DNA from: Candidatus Pyrohabitans jungbluthii
Lineage (GTDB): Archaea > Hydrothermarchaeota > Hydrothermarchaeia > Hydrothermarchaeales > BMS3B
Reading direction: 5' to 3'
Assembly (NCBI GenBank): GCA_002010065.2
Contig: MTMD02000010.1
Location: 7,478 to 71,477 of the forward strand
DNA: 64,000 nucleotides
Shown: positions 6,827 to 15,587 of the stretch, piece after piece
Position numbering within the stretch: position 1 is the stretch's first letter
How the letters are laid out: each line of letters begins with the position of its first letter
The notes under the pieces: model-generated
What the model was told of the DNA's origin: nothing
Database searches by the model: none
The model's input: the letters and a program-made list of their open reading frames with translations, nothing else
Program-made: the position numbers and the translations under genes

Positions 6827-8281
6827 TCAGATACCTCCTATTAACGCCACTATCGCTTGGGATGTGGTGCTTATCATATTCATCAGGGGCGCAGGATAGA
6901 GTCCCAGCAAGGTTATGAGTATAACCAGAACAAGAACTGGCACTGCTTCGTGCCATGCAACGTCGCTGCGCGCGCTCTCAATGAGTTCGCTGGTAGCGCC
7001 AAACGCTGCACGCTGGAGCATCCATAGATAATAACCTGCGGTAAGGGGCAACGAAAGCACTGCAAGGTAGGCAAGAGAGGAGAAGCTCTTGAAGAGCCCT
7101 AGGAGGATGCTGAGCTCAGCCACGAAGCCGCTAAGCCCCGGTAAGCCCAGCGAAGCGAGTGAAGCGAACACCAGGACCCAGCCCAGGAAGGGCGCCTTGG
7201 TTATAAGCCCGCCTAGGTAGGGGATCTCTCGCGAACGTGCTTTCTCAACAAGCATGCCTGTGAGGAAGAAGAGTAAAGCGACGATTAAGCCGTGGCTCAC
7301 CATCTGGAATATCGCACCGTTTATTCCGATTAAATTCAGGGACGCTATACCGAGAACAATAAAGCCCATGTGCGAGACGCTGGAGAAAGCCACCAGACGC
7401 TTTATATCCCGCTGTGCCAGAGCAGCGAAGGCAGCATAGAATACGCTCACAACCGCAAGCACGGCGATAGCATAGGCATAGCTCTGGAAGGTCTCAGGTA
7501 GAAGGGTGACGCCAATGCGGAGCAAGCCATAGGCACCCATCTTGGAGAGCAACCCAGCGAGGAGCACACTCACCGGCGTGGGTGCCTCGGTATAGGCATC
7601 TGGCAACCATGAATGGAAGGGCACCAGGGGGATCTTGAAGGCAAAACCTATGAAGAGCAGGAGGAAGACAAAGCTCTTAAAGCCTGCATCTAGAGAGGCG
7701 AGGGTGTCTGAGATGGCGAAGAAGGAGAAGCTTCCCGCCTTGAGGTAGAGCAGTATGAAGCCAATAAACATGAAGAGGCTTCCCAAGTGGGTGTAGATGA
7801 GTATCTTCATGGCAGCATAGCTTCGCTTAGCTCCGCCCCAGCCGTTTATCAGGAAGAACGCGGGGATGAGCACAATCTCCCAGAAAACGTAGAAGAGGAA
7901 GAGGTCTAACGCAAGGAAGACGCCCATTAGACCGGCTTCCATGAACAGGAGCAGGGCGTAGTAACGCTTGGTGTTCGCCTCTATATTCCAGGAGGCAAGT
8001 ATGGCTACGACAAAGAGCAGGGCAGTGAGCAGCACAAGCGAGAGGCTCATCGCATCCGCGCCCAGGGTGAAGGTAATCCCAAAGTCTGAAATCCACTCCC
8101 AAGCTTGAGCTGGGAACATCTCCTTCCCGCTCAGGAAGCTGTTCAGCGCCGCGAGGGAGACGAGCAGAGTGAGAAGCGACGTAGCGAAAGCTACAGAGCG
8201 CGCTTTGGCTATGCCATAGCGCTCAGCGAAGTAGCTCGCAAAGGCTCCTACGAATGGAATGGCAATGAGATAAGCCAGCAT
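6827..8281 (-). CDS. nuoM: Complex I subunit M (proton-pumping antiporter-like)
   Basis: The 484-aa protein has about 14 membrane segments with the family motifs FKIPLVPFHSWLPDAYTEAP and the channel glutamate in FYVFWEIVLIPAFFLI. The start codon shares one base with the nuoL stop (TAATG), so the genes are translationally coupled. The product is an antiporter-like channel of the membrane arm of complex I. It is distinguished from nuoN and nuoL by length and by the WEIVLIP motif typical of NuoM. Nothing unusual was seen. Confidence 0.93.
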   Translation of the reverse strand: MLAYLIAIPFVGAFASYFAERYGIAKARSVAFATSLLTLLVSLAALNSFLSGKEMFPAQAWEWISDFGITFTLGADAMSLSLVLLTALLFVVAILASWNIEANTKRYYALLLFMEAGLMGVFLALDLFLFYVFWEIVLIPAFFLINGWGGAKRSYAAMKILIYTHLGSLFMFIGFILLYLKAGSFSFFAISDTLASLDAGFKSFVFLLLFIGFAFKIPLVPFHSWLPDAYTEAPTPVSVLLAGLLSKMGAYGLLRIGVTLLPETFQSYAYAIAVLAVVSVFYAAFAALAQRDIKRLVAFSSVSHMGFIVLGIASLNLIGINGAIFQMVSHGLIVALLFFLTGMLVEKARSREIPYLGGLITKAPFLGWVLVFASLASLGLPGLSGFVAELSILLGLFKSFSSLAYLAVLSLPLTAGYYLWMLQRAAFGATSELIESARSDVAWHEAVPVLVLVILITLLGLYPAPLMNMISTTSQAIVALIGGI

Positions 8282-10128
8282 TACGCCGCACCTCCTGTAA
8301 GGCGAGCGATTATGAGAAGCAAACTCGCTCCCAGCAGGAGCCAGGAGGCGTAGTCCTGGGTTATGCCTGTCTGAATTCTCCGCATGACTTCACCTGCCTT
8401 CGCAGTGGCTTTGCCTATGCCATTCACCAGGCCATCGATGAAGTAGGCATCAATAGCGTTTATAACGGTGCTGGTATCCTTGACCACTTTCGTCGCGAAG
8501 AAGAGGTATATGTGGTCTAAGTAGTAGCGGTCGATTAGCAGAGTATGCAGTGGTTTAAAGGTGGTGCGTATCTTCTCAGCTGAGAGCACAGGCTTATAGT
8601 AGGTTATCCCCGTAAGCACAATACCCAGGGCAGCAAGAGCTATTGAAAGGCTCATAACAAATCCGTGCCCGCCCTCATGGGCTGCGAAGTGCTCCGCGAG
8701 TTCAGCGGGCAGGGTATTGAGCACAAACTCCTCAAAGCCAGCGAAGCGAACAAAGCCTGAGAAAAGCGCCCCCAGGGATAGGATCATGAGCGGCACCGTC
8801 ATAACCCTCGGCGCCTCATGCGCATGCTTTACAGCCTCGCTCTCTTTGCCTGTGAAAACTATGAAGAAGAGTCTTGAGATGTAAACAGCGCTGAGTAGCG
8901 CCGCGAAGGCGGCAATTATGAAGAGCGGTGTGCTGTACCCATAAACCGCCGCAAGAATGTCGTCCTTGCTCCAGAAGCCGCTCCACGGGGGTAAGCCAGA
9001 GAGAGACCACGCACCGATGAAGAACGCAGTGCCAGTGATTGGCATGCGTTTCCACAGCCCGCCCATGTCGCGAATATCCTGAGAATGCACCGCATGTATC
9101 ACCGCACCCGCGCTGAGGAAGAGCAGCGCTTTAAAGAAGGAGTGGTTGAGCAGATGGAACACGCCAGCGGCGTAGCCACCGACACCCAGAGCTAAGGTCA
9201 TGAAGCCCAGGTGGGAGACTGTGGAGTATGCTATAACCCGCTTGAGGTCTGTCATGACCACAGCCATCGTCGCGGCCATGAGCGCTGTTATACCCCCTAT
9301 CCATGCAACCACGAAGAGAGACTCAGGGGTAAAGAGGGGGTAAGCTCTGGCTACGAGGTATACACCTGCCTTTACCATAGTTGCCGCATGTATAAGCGCG
9401 CTGACCGTGGTGGGACCCTCCATTGCGTCGGGCAACCACACGTGCAGCGGGAACTGTGCGCTCTTACCTACCGCTCCGCCGAAGAGGAGAAGCGACGCAA
9501 GGGTAAGCGTAGCAGGCGCCGCGCTCGGCGCGAGCTCGAAAAGTTCGCTTAGATTAAGGGTGCCAAACTTGGCGTAGAGCACAAGTATGCCCGCCAGGAG
9601 CATAATGTCGCCCACACGGGTGACCAGGAAGGCCTTCTTCGCCGCGCTCGCCGCACTGGGCTTGCGGTACCAGAAGCCTATTAAAAGGTAGGAGCACAGA
9701 CCCACCAGCTCCCAGCTGATGAAGAGGAAGACAAGATTGTTAGCTATAATTAATGCCAGCATGCTGGCTATGAAGAGGCTTATCTCGGCGTAGTAGCGCT
9801 GTACCCCGGGGTCACCATGCATATAACCCAGGGAGTAGACCACGATGAGAAATCCCACAAAGCTAACCACGAAGAGCATCACCGCCGCGAGGGGGTCTAT
9901 GAGAAAGCCAAAGCGAAAGGCTTCGCTACCCAGCCATGAGATGCCCTCGCTTTCGTACCTGCCAACTGAGAAAACATCGCGAATTGTGAGCAGCGAGACG
10001 AGCATGGACAAGCCAACAAAAGCTACAGCAACGTAGCCTCCGCCCTCTTTCATGCGCTTGCCAAACAGGAGGATAATCAGAAATGAAATCACTGGAAACA
10101 GTGGAATGAGCCACGCCTGTTCTATCAT
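8281..10128 (-). CDS. nuoL: Complex I subunit L (distal proton pump with lateral helix)
   Basis: The protein is 615 aa, the longest of the three antiporter-like subunits as usual for NuoL. It shows FISWELVGLCSYLLIGFWY with the channel Glu, and KSAQFPLHVWLPDAMEGPT, the NuoL version of the PFH-WLPDAM-GPT motif. The extra C-terminus (about residues 480-615) would form the long helix along the membrane arm and its last anchor. It is followed directly by nuoM and preceded by nuoK after one base. Its role is proton translocation coupled to quinone or methanophenazine reduction. Confidence 0.94.
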   Translation of the reverse strand: MIEQAWLIPLFPVISFLIILLFGKRMKEGGGYVAVAFVGLSMLVSLLTIRDVFSVGRYESEGISWLGSEAFRFGFLIDPLAAVMLFVVSFVGFLIVVYSLGYMHGDPGVQRYYAEISLFIASMLALIIANNLVFLFISWELVGLCSYLLIGFWYRKPSAASAAKKAFLVTRVGDIMLLAGILVLYAKFGTLNLSELFELAPSAAPATLTLASLLLFGGAVGKSAQFPLHVWLPDAMEGPTTVSALIHAATMVKAGVYLVARAYPLFTPESLFVVAWIGGITALMAATMAVVMTDLKRVIAYSTVSHLGFMTLALGVGGYAAGVFHLLNHSFFKALLFLSAGAVIHAVHSQDIRDMGGLWKRMPITGTAFFIGAWSLSGLPPWSGFWSKDDILAAVYGYSTPLFIIAAFAALLSAVYISRLFFIVFTGKESEAVKHAHEAPRVMTVPLMILSLGALFSGFVRFAGFEEFVLNTLPAELAEHFAAHEGGHGFVMSLSIALAALGIVLTGITYYKPVLSAEKIRTTFKPLHTLLIDRYYLDHIYLFFATKVVKDTSTVINAIDAYFIDGLVNGIGKATAKAGEVMRRIQTGITQDYASWLLLGASLLLIIARLTGGAA

Positions 10129-10129
10129 T

Positions 10130-10435
10130 TCACCACCTCAACTCCTTGATTTCACGCAGATTGACAGTGCGGAAGTTGCGGTAAAGAGCTAAGAGAATCG
10201 CCATACCAACGCCTGCCTCCGCGGCGGCTATTGCTATGGTGAAGGCAGCAAAAGCCTGACCACTCAGGTTGCCCAGGTAGCTTGAGAAAGCCACCAAATT
10301 AATATTAGCGGCGTTTAGCATGAGCTCAATGCTCATGAGCATTCTCACGGCGTTGCGCGAGGATAGCAAACCATAAGCGCCGATGGAGAAGAGCACCGTC
10401 GCCAGGAACACATAGTGGAACACCGTAACGCTCAT
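10130..10435 (-). CDS. nuoK: Complex I subunit K
   Basis: The 101-aa protein has three membrane segments: residues 5-24, 29-49 with the conserved Glu in MLMSIELMLNAANINLVAF, and 62-83 with the second Glu in AIAAAEAGVGMAIL. Both acidic residues belong to the central proton path. The start overlaps the stop of nuoJ by 4 nt (ATGA). Length and motifs are standard. Confidence 0.94.
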   Translation of the reverse strand: MSVTVFHYVFLATVLFSIGAYGLLSSRNAVRMLMSIELMLNAANINLVAFSSYLGNLSGQAFAAFTIAIAAAEAGVGMAILLALYRNFRTVNLREIKELRW

Positions 10436-10932
10436 TTCGCAGCCTCCTTTTTCGCCAGGAATATGGCACCTACCATTGCAGCAAGCAGAAGCAAGCCTAC
10501 AAGCTCAAAGGGTATAACATAAGCCTGAGGGTTGAATATAAGCCCGCCTACACTGCCCACGCTTCCAATCACACTGGCGCGCTCTCCCAGTGAGGCAAAG
10601 CCCGAACTGGCGACATAGAAGAGGGCAACTATCGCGAAGATCACAGCACTAACCGGCGCAAGTTCATCGCCACGAGGCGGCCTCTTTAACTGAAGGTCGC
10701 TCTTTGTAAGCATTGTGGCAAAGAGGAAGAGCACCACAACACCACCAGCATAGACGAGCACCTGAATGACGGCGAGAAACTCCGCGCCAAGAGTTACAAA
10801 CACCGCAGCGACGCCGAGCAGAGCCAGAGCTAACGCGAGTACTGCATGGAAAATGCGCTCTGCCATGACAACGCCCACTGCGCCTGCGATGACCACCGCC
10901 GAGATTATGAAGAACACCAGCGAGTCCATCAT
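10432..10932 (-). CDS. nuoJ: Complex I subunit J
   Basis: The 166-aa protein has five membrane segments and the NuoJ signature LGAEFLAVIQVLVYAGGVVVLFLFATMLT at residues about 49-77, with the conserved Tyr in the pi-bulge helix. Start and stop overlap its neighbours by 4 nt each. Some archaeal operons split this subunit into two genes; here it is a single full-length gene, as in bacteria. Confidence 0.93.
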   Translation of the reverse strand: MMDSLVFFIISAVVIAGAVGVVMAERIFHAVLALALALLGVAAVFVTLGAEFLAVIQVLVYAGGVVVLFLFATMLTKSDLQLKRPPRGDELAPVSAVIFAIVALFYVASSGFASLGERASVIGSVGSVGGLIFNPQAYVIPFELVGLLLLAAMVGAIFLAKKEAAK

Positions 10933-11393
10933 TGTGTTTCGCCTCCTTGCTCTGGTTCGCGCTCATAGCCTGCGAGCTTCCACCAGGGGTAGAAGAGTTC
11001 TTCCCGCGAATATTCCGCAAGCTCTATAGCCTCATTGTCCCAGGTTAGCGCACCCGTGGGGCAGGCTTCGACGCAGAGTCCACAGAACATGCATCTCCCG
11101 AGGTAAATTTCGGGATGCTTCTTTTCCTTCTTTATTATGCGGTCCTTCACCTTCTTCTCCTCTATCCCCACAACCTTCATCTCTATGGTAGCATTAGGAC
11201 AAGCACGGGCACAGCTGCCGCAGCTTATGCACTTTTTAACATCCAGGCGCTGCCTCCCGCGATACCGCGGCTTCATCACGTCGCGCTGCTCGGGATACTG
11301 TATGGTAATGGGAGGCTTGAAGAGATGCTTAAAGGTAACGCTCATTGGCAGCAGATGGGAGAGATTCTTGAGCTTCTGTTTCAGCATCATCAT
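10929..11393 (-). CDS. nuoI: Complex I subunit I, two [4Fe-4S] ferredoxin-like subunit
   Basis: The product of about 155 aa carries two four-cysteine motifs, CISCGSCARACP and CMFCGLCVEACP, which bind clusters N6a and N6b of the peripheral arm. The start lies in a GTG-ATG-ATG-ATG run and is uncertain by a few codons; I use the first ATG. The nuoH stop lies 4 nt before it, and GGTG in the gap may serve as ribosome binding site. The C-terminus (WWKLAGYEREPE) is charged and variable. The protein passes electrons to NuoB. Confidence 0.92.
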   Translation of the reverse strand: MMMLKQKLKNLSHLLPMSVTFKHLFKPPITIQYPEQRDVMKPRYRGRQRLDVKKCISCGSCARACPNATIEMKVVGIEEKKVKDRIIKKEKKHPEIYLGRCMFCGLCVEACPTGALTWDNEAIELAEYSREELFYPWWKLAGYEREPEQGGETQ

Positions 11394-11397
11394 CACC

Positions 11398-12429
11398 TTA
11401 AATACTCAGTACTACACCTGTAATAACCACATTCGCCAGCGCCAGAGGGAGCAAACCCTTCCAGCCGAAGCTGAGCACGTGGTCAACCTTTGTTCTCGTA
11501 AGCGTGCCGCGCACCCACATGAGGGTGAAGATTATCACGTACATCTTTGCCACAAAGATGCCCGCCTGGACTATGTACTTAATCCATCCCAGGTTTTCCA
11601 CTAGCGGGGAGATTATGGGCAGATGCCATCCGCCAAGGAAAAGGGTCACCACAAGCGCCGAGCCTACGACGAAGTGGATGTACTCAGCGAACATGAACAT
11701 GGCAAACTTCATCCCGCTGTACTCCGTATGAAAGCCTGCGACGAGCTCAGACTCGCTCTCCGGCAGGTCGAATGGTATCCTGCCCATTTCCGCCACGACG
11801 GCTGCAAAGAACACTATAAACGCAAGCGGCTGGTAGAAGATGAACCATTTGGGTATTATCCCAAACCATGCCTGGGACTGCGCCGCGACTATATCCTGCG
11901 TACTTAGTGAGCCAACTATCGCCACTATACCAATCATACTCAGCACAAGGGGTATCTCATAGCTCAGGCTTTGCGCTGCAGTTCGCATACCTCCAAGCAG
12001 AGAATATTTGTTGTTTGAGCCCCACGCTGCCATCAGGATAGCCAAGGTCGAGAGCGACGAAACGGCGGCAATGTAAAGCACGCCAACACCTATGTCAGCG
12101 GCAATGAGCCCGCTCCCTATGCCTACCGCTGCCGCCGGCATAAGGGCGAATAGAAAAGCCGCCATCGGAGCAAGGTTGTACACCAGCTTGTCAGCCTTCT
12201 CCGGCACTATGTCCTCCTTGGTCAGGAGCTTAATCATGTCTGCGATGGGCTGAAGCAATCCGTAGGGCCCAGCACGGTTGGGGCCGTAGCGCACGTGTAT
12301 GCGCGCTATAACCTTTCGCTCAAGCCAAGTGAGGAAGAGCACATTAAGGGAGAGGAATAGAATAACGGCTACCACGCCTATGAGTCCGCGTATAATGTTC
12401 ATTATCAGGGGGTTTTCCACGCTCACCAT
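11398..12429 (-). CDS. nuoH: Complex I subunit H (quinone-site membrane subunit)
   Basis: The 343-aa protein has eight or more membrane segments and the NuoH signatures LERKVIARIHVRYGPNRAGP near residue 35 and GRIPFDLPESESELVAGFHTE near residue 215, whose acidic loop lines the quinone chamber. It connects the peripheral arm to the membrane arm. It lies between nuoCD and nuoI, the order seen in bacterial nuo operons. Confidence 0.94.
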   Translation of the reverse strand: MVSVENPLIMNIIRGLIGVVAVILFLSLNVLFLTWLERKVIARIHVRYGPNRAGPYGLLQPIADMIKLLTKEDIVPEKADKLVYNLAPMAAFLFALMPAAAVGIGSGLIAADIGVGVLYIAAVSSLSTLAILMAAWGSNNKYSLLGGMRTAAQSLSYEIPLVLSMIGIVAIVGSLSTQDIVAAQSQAWFGIIPKWFIFYQPLAFIVFFAAVVAEMGRIPFDLPESESELVAGFHTEYSGMKFAMFMFAEYIHFVVGSALVVTLFLGGWHLPIISPLVENLGWIKYIVQAGIFVAKMYVIIFTLMWVRGTLTRTKVDHVLSFGWKGLLPLALANVVITGVVLSI

Positions 12430-12433
12430 GGTA

Positions 12434-14089
12434 TCACCTGTCTATCTCGCCCATCACAATATCCACACTTGCAAAGTTGACTATCATGTCGGGGATTATC
12501 TCGCCAGTAGCATAGTGGGGGAAAGCAGAGAGATTGCAGAAGGCAGGGCTCCTTATCTTAACGCGGTATGGGTTGGGCGACTTGCCGTCGCTCACTATGT
12601 AGTAGGCCAGCTCGCCCTTTGGCGACTCTATGCGAGAGTAAGCCTCACCCTTGGGCGGGCGTATAACCTTGGGCACCTCGGGGGAGCGAACCTCGCCCTC
12701 AGGTAAATCGTTGAGCGCCTGCTCTATTATATTTAAACTCTCGAATATCTCGCGGAAGCGCACATTGAACCTGGCGAGGGTATCTCCCGCCTCTTCGGTT
12801 ACAACCTCAAAGTCAAAGCGGTCGTATATGGAGTATGGGTCATCCTTGCGAACGTCTCGAGCTACGCCGCTGGCGCGCAGCATTGGACCTGTGACGCCGA
12901 GCTCAATTGCCAGCTCTGGCTCGAGTACGCCCACACCCTCACATCTTTTTATGAAAATCTCGTTGTTGTAGAAGTAGGTCTTGTAGTCAGCCAGGCGCTC
13001 TGGCAGAACGCGAAGGAAGTTGCGCACGTTCTCAACCCAGCCCTCAGGCACATCTTCTTTAAGACCGCCTATGCGTAGGAAGTTGTAAAGCAGGCGCTGC
13101 CCTGAAACCTGCTCCATTAAATCCAGAACCATTTCGCGCTCGCGGAAGCCGTACATCATCACCGTCCACGCACCAAGGTCTGCGCCGAAGGCGGCGATGA
13201 ACATTAAATGGTTGGCGATGCGCTGCAGCTCAGAGAGAATAACGCGGAGGTACTCCGCCCGCTCAGGCACCTTCACACCAAGAAGCTCCTCCACCGCCAG
13301 CACGTATGCAAGGTTGTTGGTGATAGAGGATATATAATCCATCCTGTCTGTTAGAGGTAAAAACTGCGGATAGGTGCGCTTCTCAGCAATCTTCTCCACG
13401 CCGCGGTGAAGGTAGCCTATCACCGGCTCTATCTTCACCACAGTCTCGCCGCTCAGCGTGGTAACCAGCCTGCACACGCCGTGGGTAGAGGGATGCTGGG
13501 GACCTATGTTGAGCACCATGGTCTCGGTCTCGCCCTCCTCAGGCGGTGAAACCTCCACCTGAGTCTCCCACATCTCAGCCTCGCCCTCAGAGTACCAGGA
13601 CATGGGCTCGGTTTTAAAGTCCTTGCGCAGGGGGTGACCCTTAAAGCTCTCCGGCAGTAACATGCGCTTCAGGTTGGGGTGTCCCTTGAAAATTATACCC
13701 ACCATGTCGTAAGCTTCGCGCTCATGCCAGTCTGCAGCGCGGTAGAGAGGCACCAAACTCGCAATCTCAGGATTTTCGCGGGGAAGCTCCGCGTTTATCT
13801 GCATCAGCTCCCCTCTCGGGTAGCTCCATATGTGATAAACAGCCTCTATTCTATCCTCGTAGTCCACACCAGAGATGCAGGAAAGGTGATCAAAGCCAGA
13901 GTTCTTTAAAAACTCCGCCACAGGGTAAAGGTCCTCGCCCTTTATCCTCACCTGAAGTCTGCGTGGGCGTCTCAGCTTGGCTTCCAGAATCTTCTCCCCA
14001 AACTTTGACTTCAGCGTATCCAGAAGCTCGTGCTTAACTTCCTGCGCCTCTTCTACCTTCTCCTCTTTCGCTGGTTTCTCCTCTGCCAT
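12434..14089 (-). CDS. nuoCD: Complex I fused subunits C and D
   Basis: The 551-aa protein joins a NuoC domain (residues about 25-175, with YPRGELMQINAELPRENP and WHEREAYDMVGIIFKGHPNL) to a NuoD domain (about 190-551, starting VLNIGPQHPSTHGVCRL). The [NiFe]-hydrogenase cysteine pairs are absent: the N-terminal site reads YLHRGVEK and the C-terminus ends IVMGEIDR. This makes it a quinone-reducing type, not a hydrogenase. The quinone-site His is kept in QHPSTHG. Fusion of C and D is known in E. coli and several other lineages, whereas methanosarcinal fpoC and fpoD are separate genes. The N-terminal 25 residues are highly charged (Lys/Glu). Confidence 0.95.
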   Translation of the reverse strand: MAEEKPAKEEKVEEAQEVKHELLDTLKSKFGEKILEAKLRRPRRLQVRIKGEDLYPVAEFLKNSGFDHLSCISGVDYEDRIEAVYHIWSYPRGELMQINAELPRENPEIASLVPLYRAADWHEREAYDMVGIIFKGHPNLKRMLLPESFKGHPLRKDFKTEPMSWYSEGEAEMWETQVEVSPPEEGETETMVLNIGPQHPSTHGVCRLVTTLSGETVVKIEPVIGYLHRGVEKIAEKRTYPQFLPLTDRMDYISSITNNLAYVLAVEELLGVKVPERAEYLRVILSELQRIANHLMFIAAFGADLGAWTVMMYGFREREMVLDLMEQVSGQRLLYNFLRIGGLKEDVPEGWVENVRNFLRVLPERLADYKTYFYNNEIFIKRCEGVGVLEPELAIELGVTGPMLRASGVARDVRKDDPYSIYDRFDFEVVTEEAGDTLARFNVRFREIFESLNIIEQALNDLPEGEVRSPEVPKVIRPPKGEAYSRIESPKGELAYYIVSDGKSPNPYRVKIRSPAFCNLSAFPHYATGEIIPDMIVNFASVDIVMGEIDR

Positions 14090-14093
14090 GGCG

Positions 14094-14564
14094 CTACCTC
14101 TTTATCTTGCCCTCTTTGATCTTTTTCTGGAGCTTTACTATCGCATCGATTAGCGTCTCAGGGCGCGGAGGACATCCGGGCACGTACACATCGACGGGAA
14201 TAATCTCATCCGCACCGTTCACAACACTGTAGCTGTCGTAGAAGGGTCCACCGCAGATCGCGCACTCGCCCATGGCGATGACATACTTGGGCTCCGGCAT
14301 CTGCTCATAGAGTCTGCGCACATTGGGCGCCATCTTCTTTGTAATGGTGCCCGCCACTATCATCAGATCCGCCTGTCTGGGCGTTGCGCGGAAGAGCATG
14401 CCAAAGCGCTCAAAGGCGTCATAGCGCGAGCAGCCGGTGGCCATCATCTCTATGGCGCAGCACGCTAAGCCAAAGGTGAGAGGCCACATCGTGTAGGGCC
14501 TCGCCTTATCGAAGACCAGACGGTCGAGCTTTGTCAATATAACGTTGGGAAGCTTTACCTCCAT
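14094..14564 (-). CDS. nuoB: Complex I subunit B, cluster N2
   Basis: The protein is about 156 aa. The N2 cluster ligands are visible: CC in [11 protein letters not shown], Cys in GECAICGG, and Cys in [11 protein letters not shown] chose ATG 14564 over the upstream GTG at 14597, because GGAGTG is well placed before it and the overlap with nuoA is then only 10 nt. It receives electrons from NuoI and passes them to the quinone at the NuoB-NuoD interface. Confidence 0.94.
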   Translation of the reverse strand: MEVKLPNVILTKLDRLVFDKARPYTMWPLTFGLACCAIEMMATGCSRYDAFERFGMLFRATPRQADLMIVAGTITKKMAPNVRRLYEQMPEPKYVIAMGECAICGGPFYDSYSVVNGADEIIPVDVYVPGCPPRPETLIDAIVKLQKKIKEGKIKR

Positions 14565-14932
14565 CCACGCATCCACTCCAGTGCACCTTTCTTCCACGCG
14601 TAGGCCAAGCCTAACGCAAGCACGGCGATGAAGATTATCACCTCAACCGTGGCGAATAAGCCAAAGCTTCGATACGTCATCGCCCAGGGGTATAAGAACA
14701 CTGTCTCGACATCGAAGATGACGAATAACAGAGCATACATGTAGTACTCCACATTGTGCTGAACCCACGCAGGACCAAAGGGTAGGACGCTGCACTCATA
14801 GGTAAGGTACTTCTGGGGCTCAGGCGTCCTGGGCTTCCGCAGCAGGCTTGCGACAAATATCGTTAAGACAGGGAATATCGCTCCCACAATCACAAATAGC
14901 GCAATGGTGATATACTGCTCGCCGACGCTCAA
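14555..14932 (-). CDS. nuoA: Complex I subunit A (first gene of operon)
   Basis: The 125-aa protein has three membrane segments and the NuoA motif [14 protein letters not shown] followed by [15 protein letters not shown], with the conserved acidic residues. The start codon is TTG (14930-14932): AAAGGTGG lies 6 nt before it and no better in-frame start is present. It opens the operon nuoA-B-CD-H-I-J-K-L-M-N. No electron-input gene (nuoE, F, G or the F420-oxidising fpoF) lies in this operon, so ferredoxin or a separately encoded subunit must feed the complex. Confidence 0.92.
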   Translation of the reverse strand: MSVGEQYITIALFVIVGAIFPVLTIFVASLLRKPRTPEPQKYLTYECSVLPFGPAWVQHNVEYYMYALLFVIFDVETVFLYPWAMTYRSFGLFATVEVIIFIAVLALGLAYAWKKGALEWMRGWR

Positions 14933-14970
14933 GGTACCACCTTTCCGACTTTAAAGAATCAACAACCGCA

Positions 14971-14980
14971 CTATATAATT
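14971..14980 (-). promoter_or_regulatory. TATA box of the nuo operon
   Basis: Read on the minus strand, AATTATATAG lies about 40 nt before the nuoA TTG and is the only good TATA-like box with room for a leader carrying the AAAGGTGG ribosome binding site. A second AT-rich box (AAATTTTTATACC) lies just upstream. Confidence 0.55.
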
Positions 14981-15085
14981 ACCAAGTGGTATAAAAATTT
15001 TTCCACCATCATAGTTTAAAGTTTATCAAACACCTTATTCTTTTCAGACGGATTCATATAATTTAAAATAATATTTAAAAAAATT

Positions 15086-15556
15086 TTAAAAAATTTTAAC
15101 CATCCTCAACCACTTTCCAACCACGTCCTTAGCTTGAAAGCCCAGACTCTCGTAGAACCTCTTTGCTGAGCGATTCTTCACCCCAACCCAGAGCTCAGCC
15201 ACACTTCTACCCCTTCCCTTCAGGTATTCCAGCGCCTTTTCCATCAGCCGTCTTGCGACCCCCATGCGCCTGTATTCAGGAAGCACCACCAGCTCGTGTA
15301 TCGCACCCACCTCTTCCTTTGCATAGTCGCTAAGCCAGCGGGAGTCGCTGCATATGAAACCTACAACCTGCCCGGAAACCTCTGCCACAAAAACTCCTGC
15401 GCTATCGCGGGTAATCAGCCAGTGGAAGTACGCCTTTATCCTCCTGCGGGTGGTGTACGCATAGTCCTCTAAACCTTTGTACGCCCTTGTGTACACATCC
15501 AGAAATGCAGGAAGGTCTTCTCTTCTTGCACGGCGTATCTTTATCTCCATGCTCAT
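15086..15556 (-). CDS. GNAT-family N-acetyltransferase
   Basis: The 156-aa protein matches the GNAT fold: an N-terminal IKIRRARREDLPAFLDVY, motif A with ELVVLPEYRRMGVARRLME (acetyl-CoA pyrophosphate loop R-x-x-G-x-A, about residue 100), and motif B WVGVKNRSAKRFYESLGF. It resembles RimI-type enzymes that acetylate protein N-termini or small amines, but the substrate cannot be read from the sequence. It is divergent from the M20 peptidase gene. The AT-rich 85 bp between its stop and the nuo promoter region carries nothing else recognised. Confidence 0.88.
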   Translation of the reverse strand: MSMEIKIRRARREDLPAFLDVYTRAYKGLEDYAYTTRRRIKAYFHWLITRDSAGVFVAEVSGQVVGFICSDSRWLSDYAKEEVGAIHELVVLPEYRRMGVARRLMEKALEYLKGRGRSVAELWVGVKNRSAKRFYESLGFQAKDVVGKWLRMVKIF

Positions 15557-15587
15557 CTTTTTATTTCTAAAGTATATATGTAACCTA

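Noticed and set aside
12434-14089. Membrane-bound [NiFe] hydrogenase large subunit (Ech/Mbh type)
   Set aside because: Both cysteine pairs for the NiFe site are missing and the C-terminus ends GEIDR as in NuoD.
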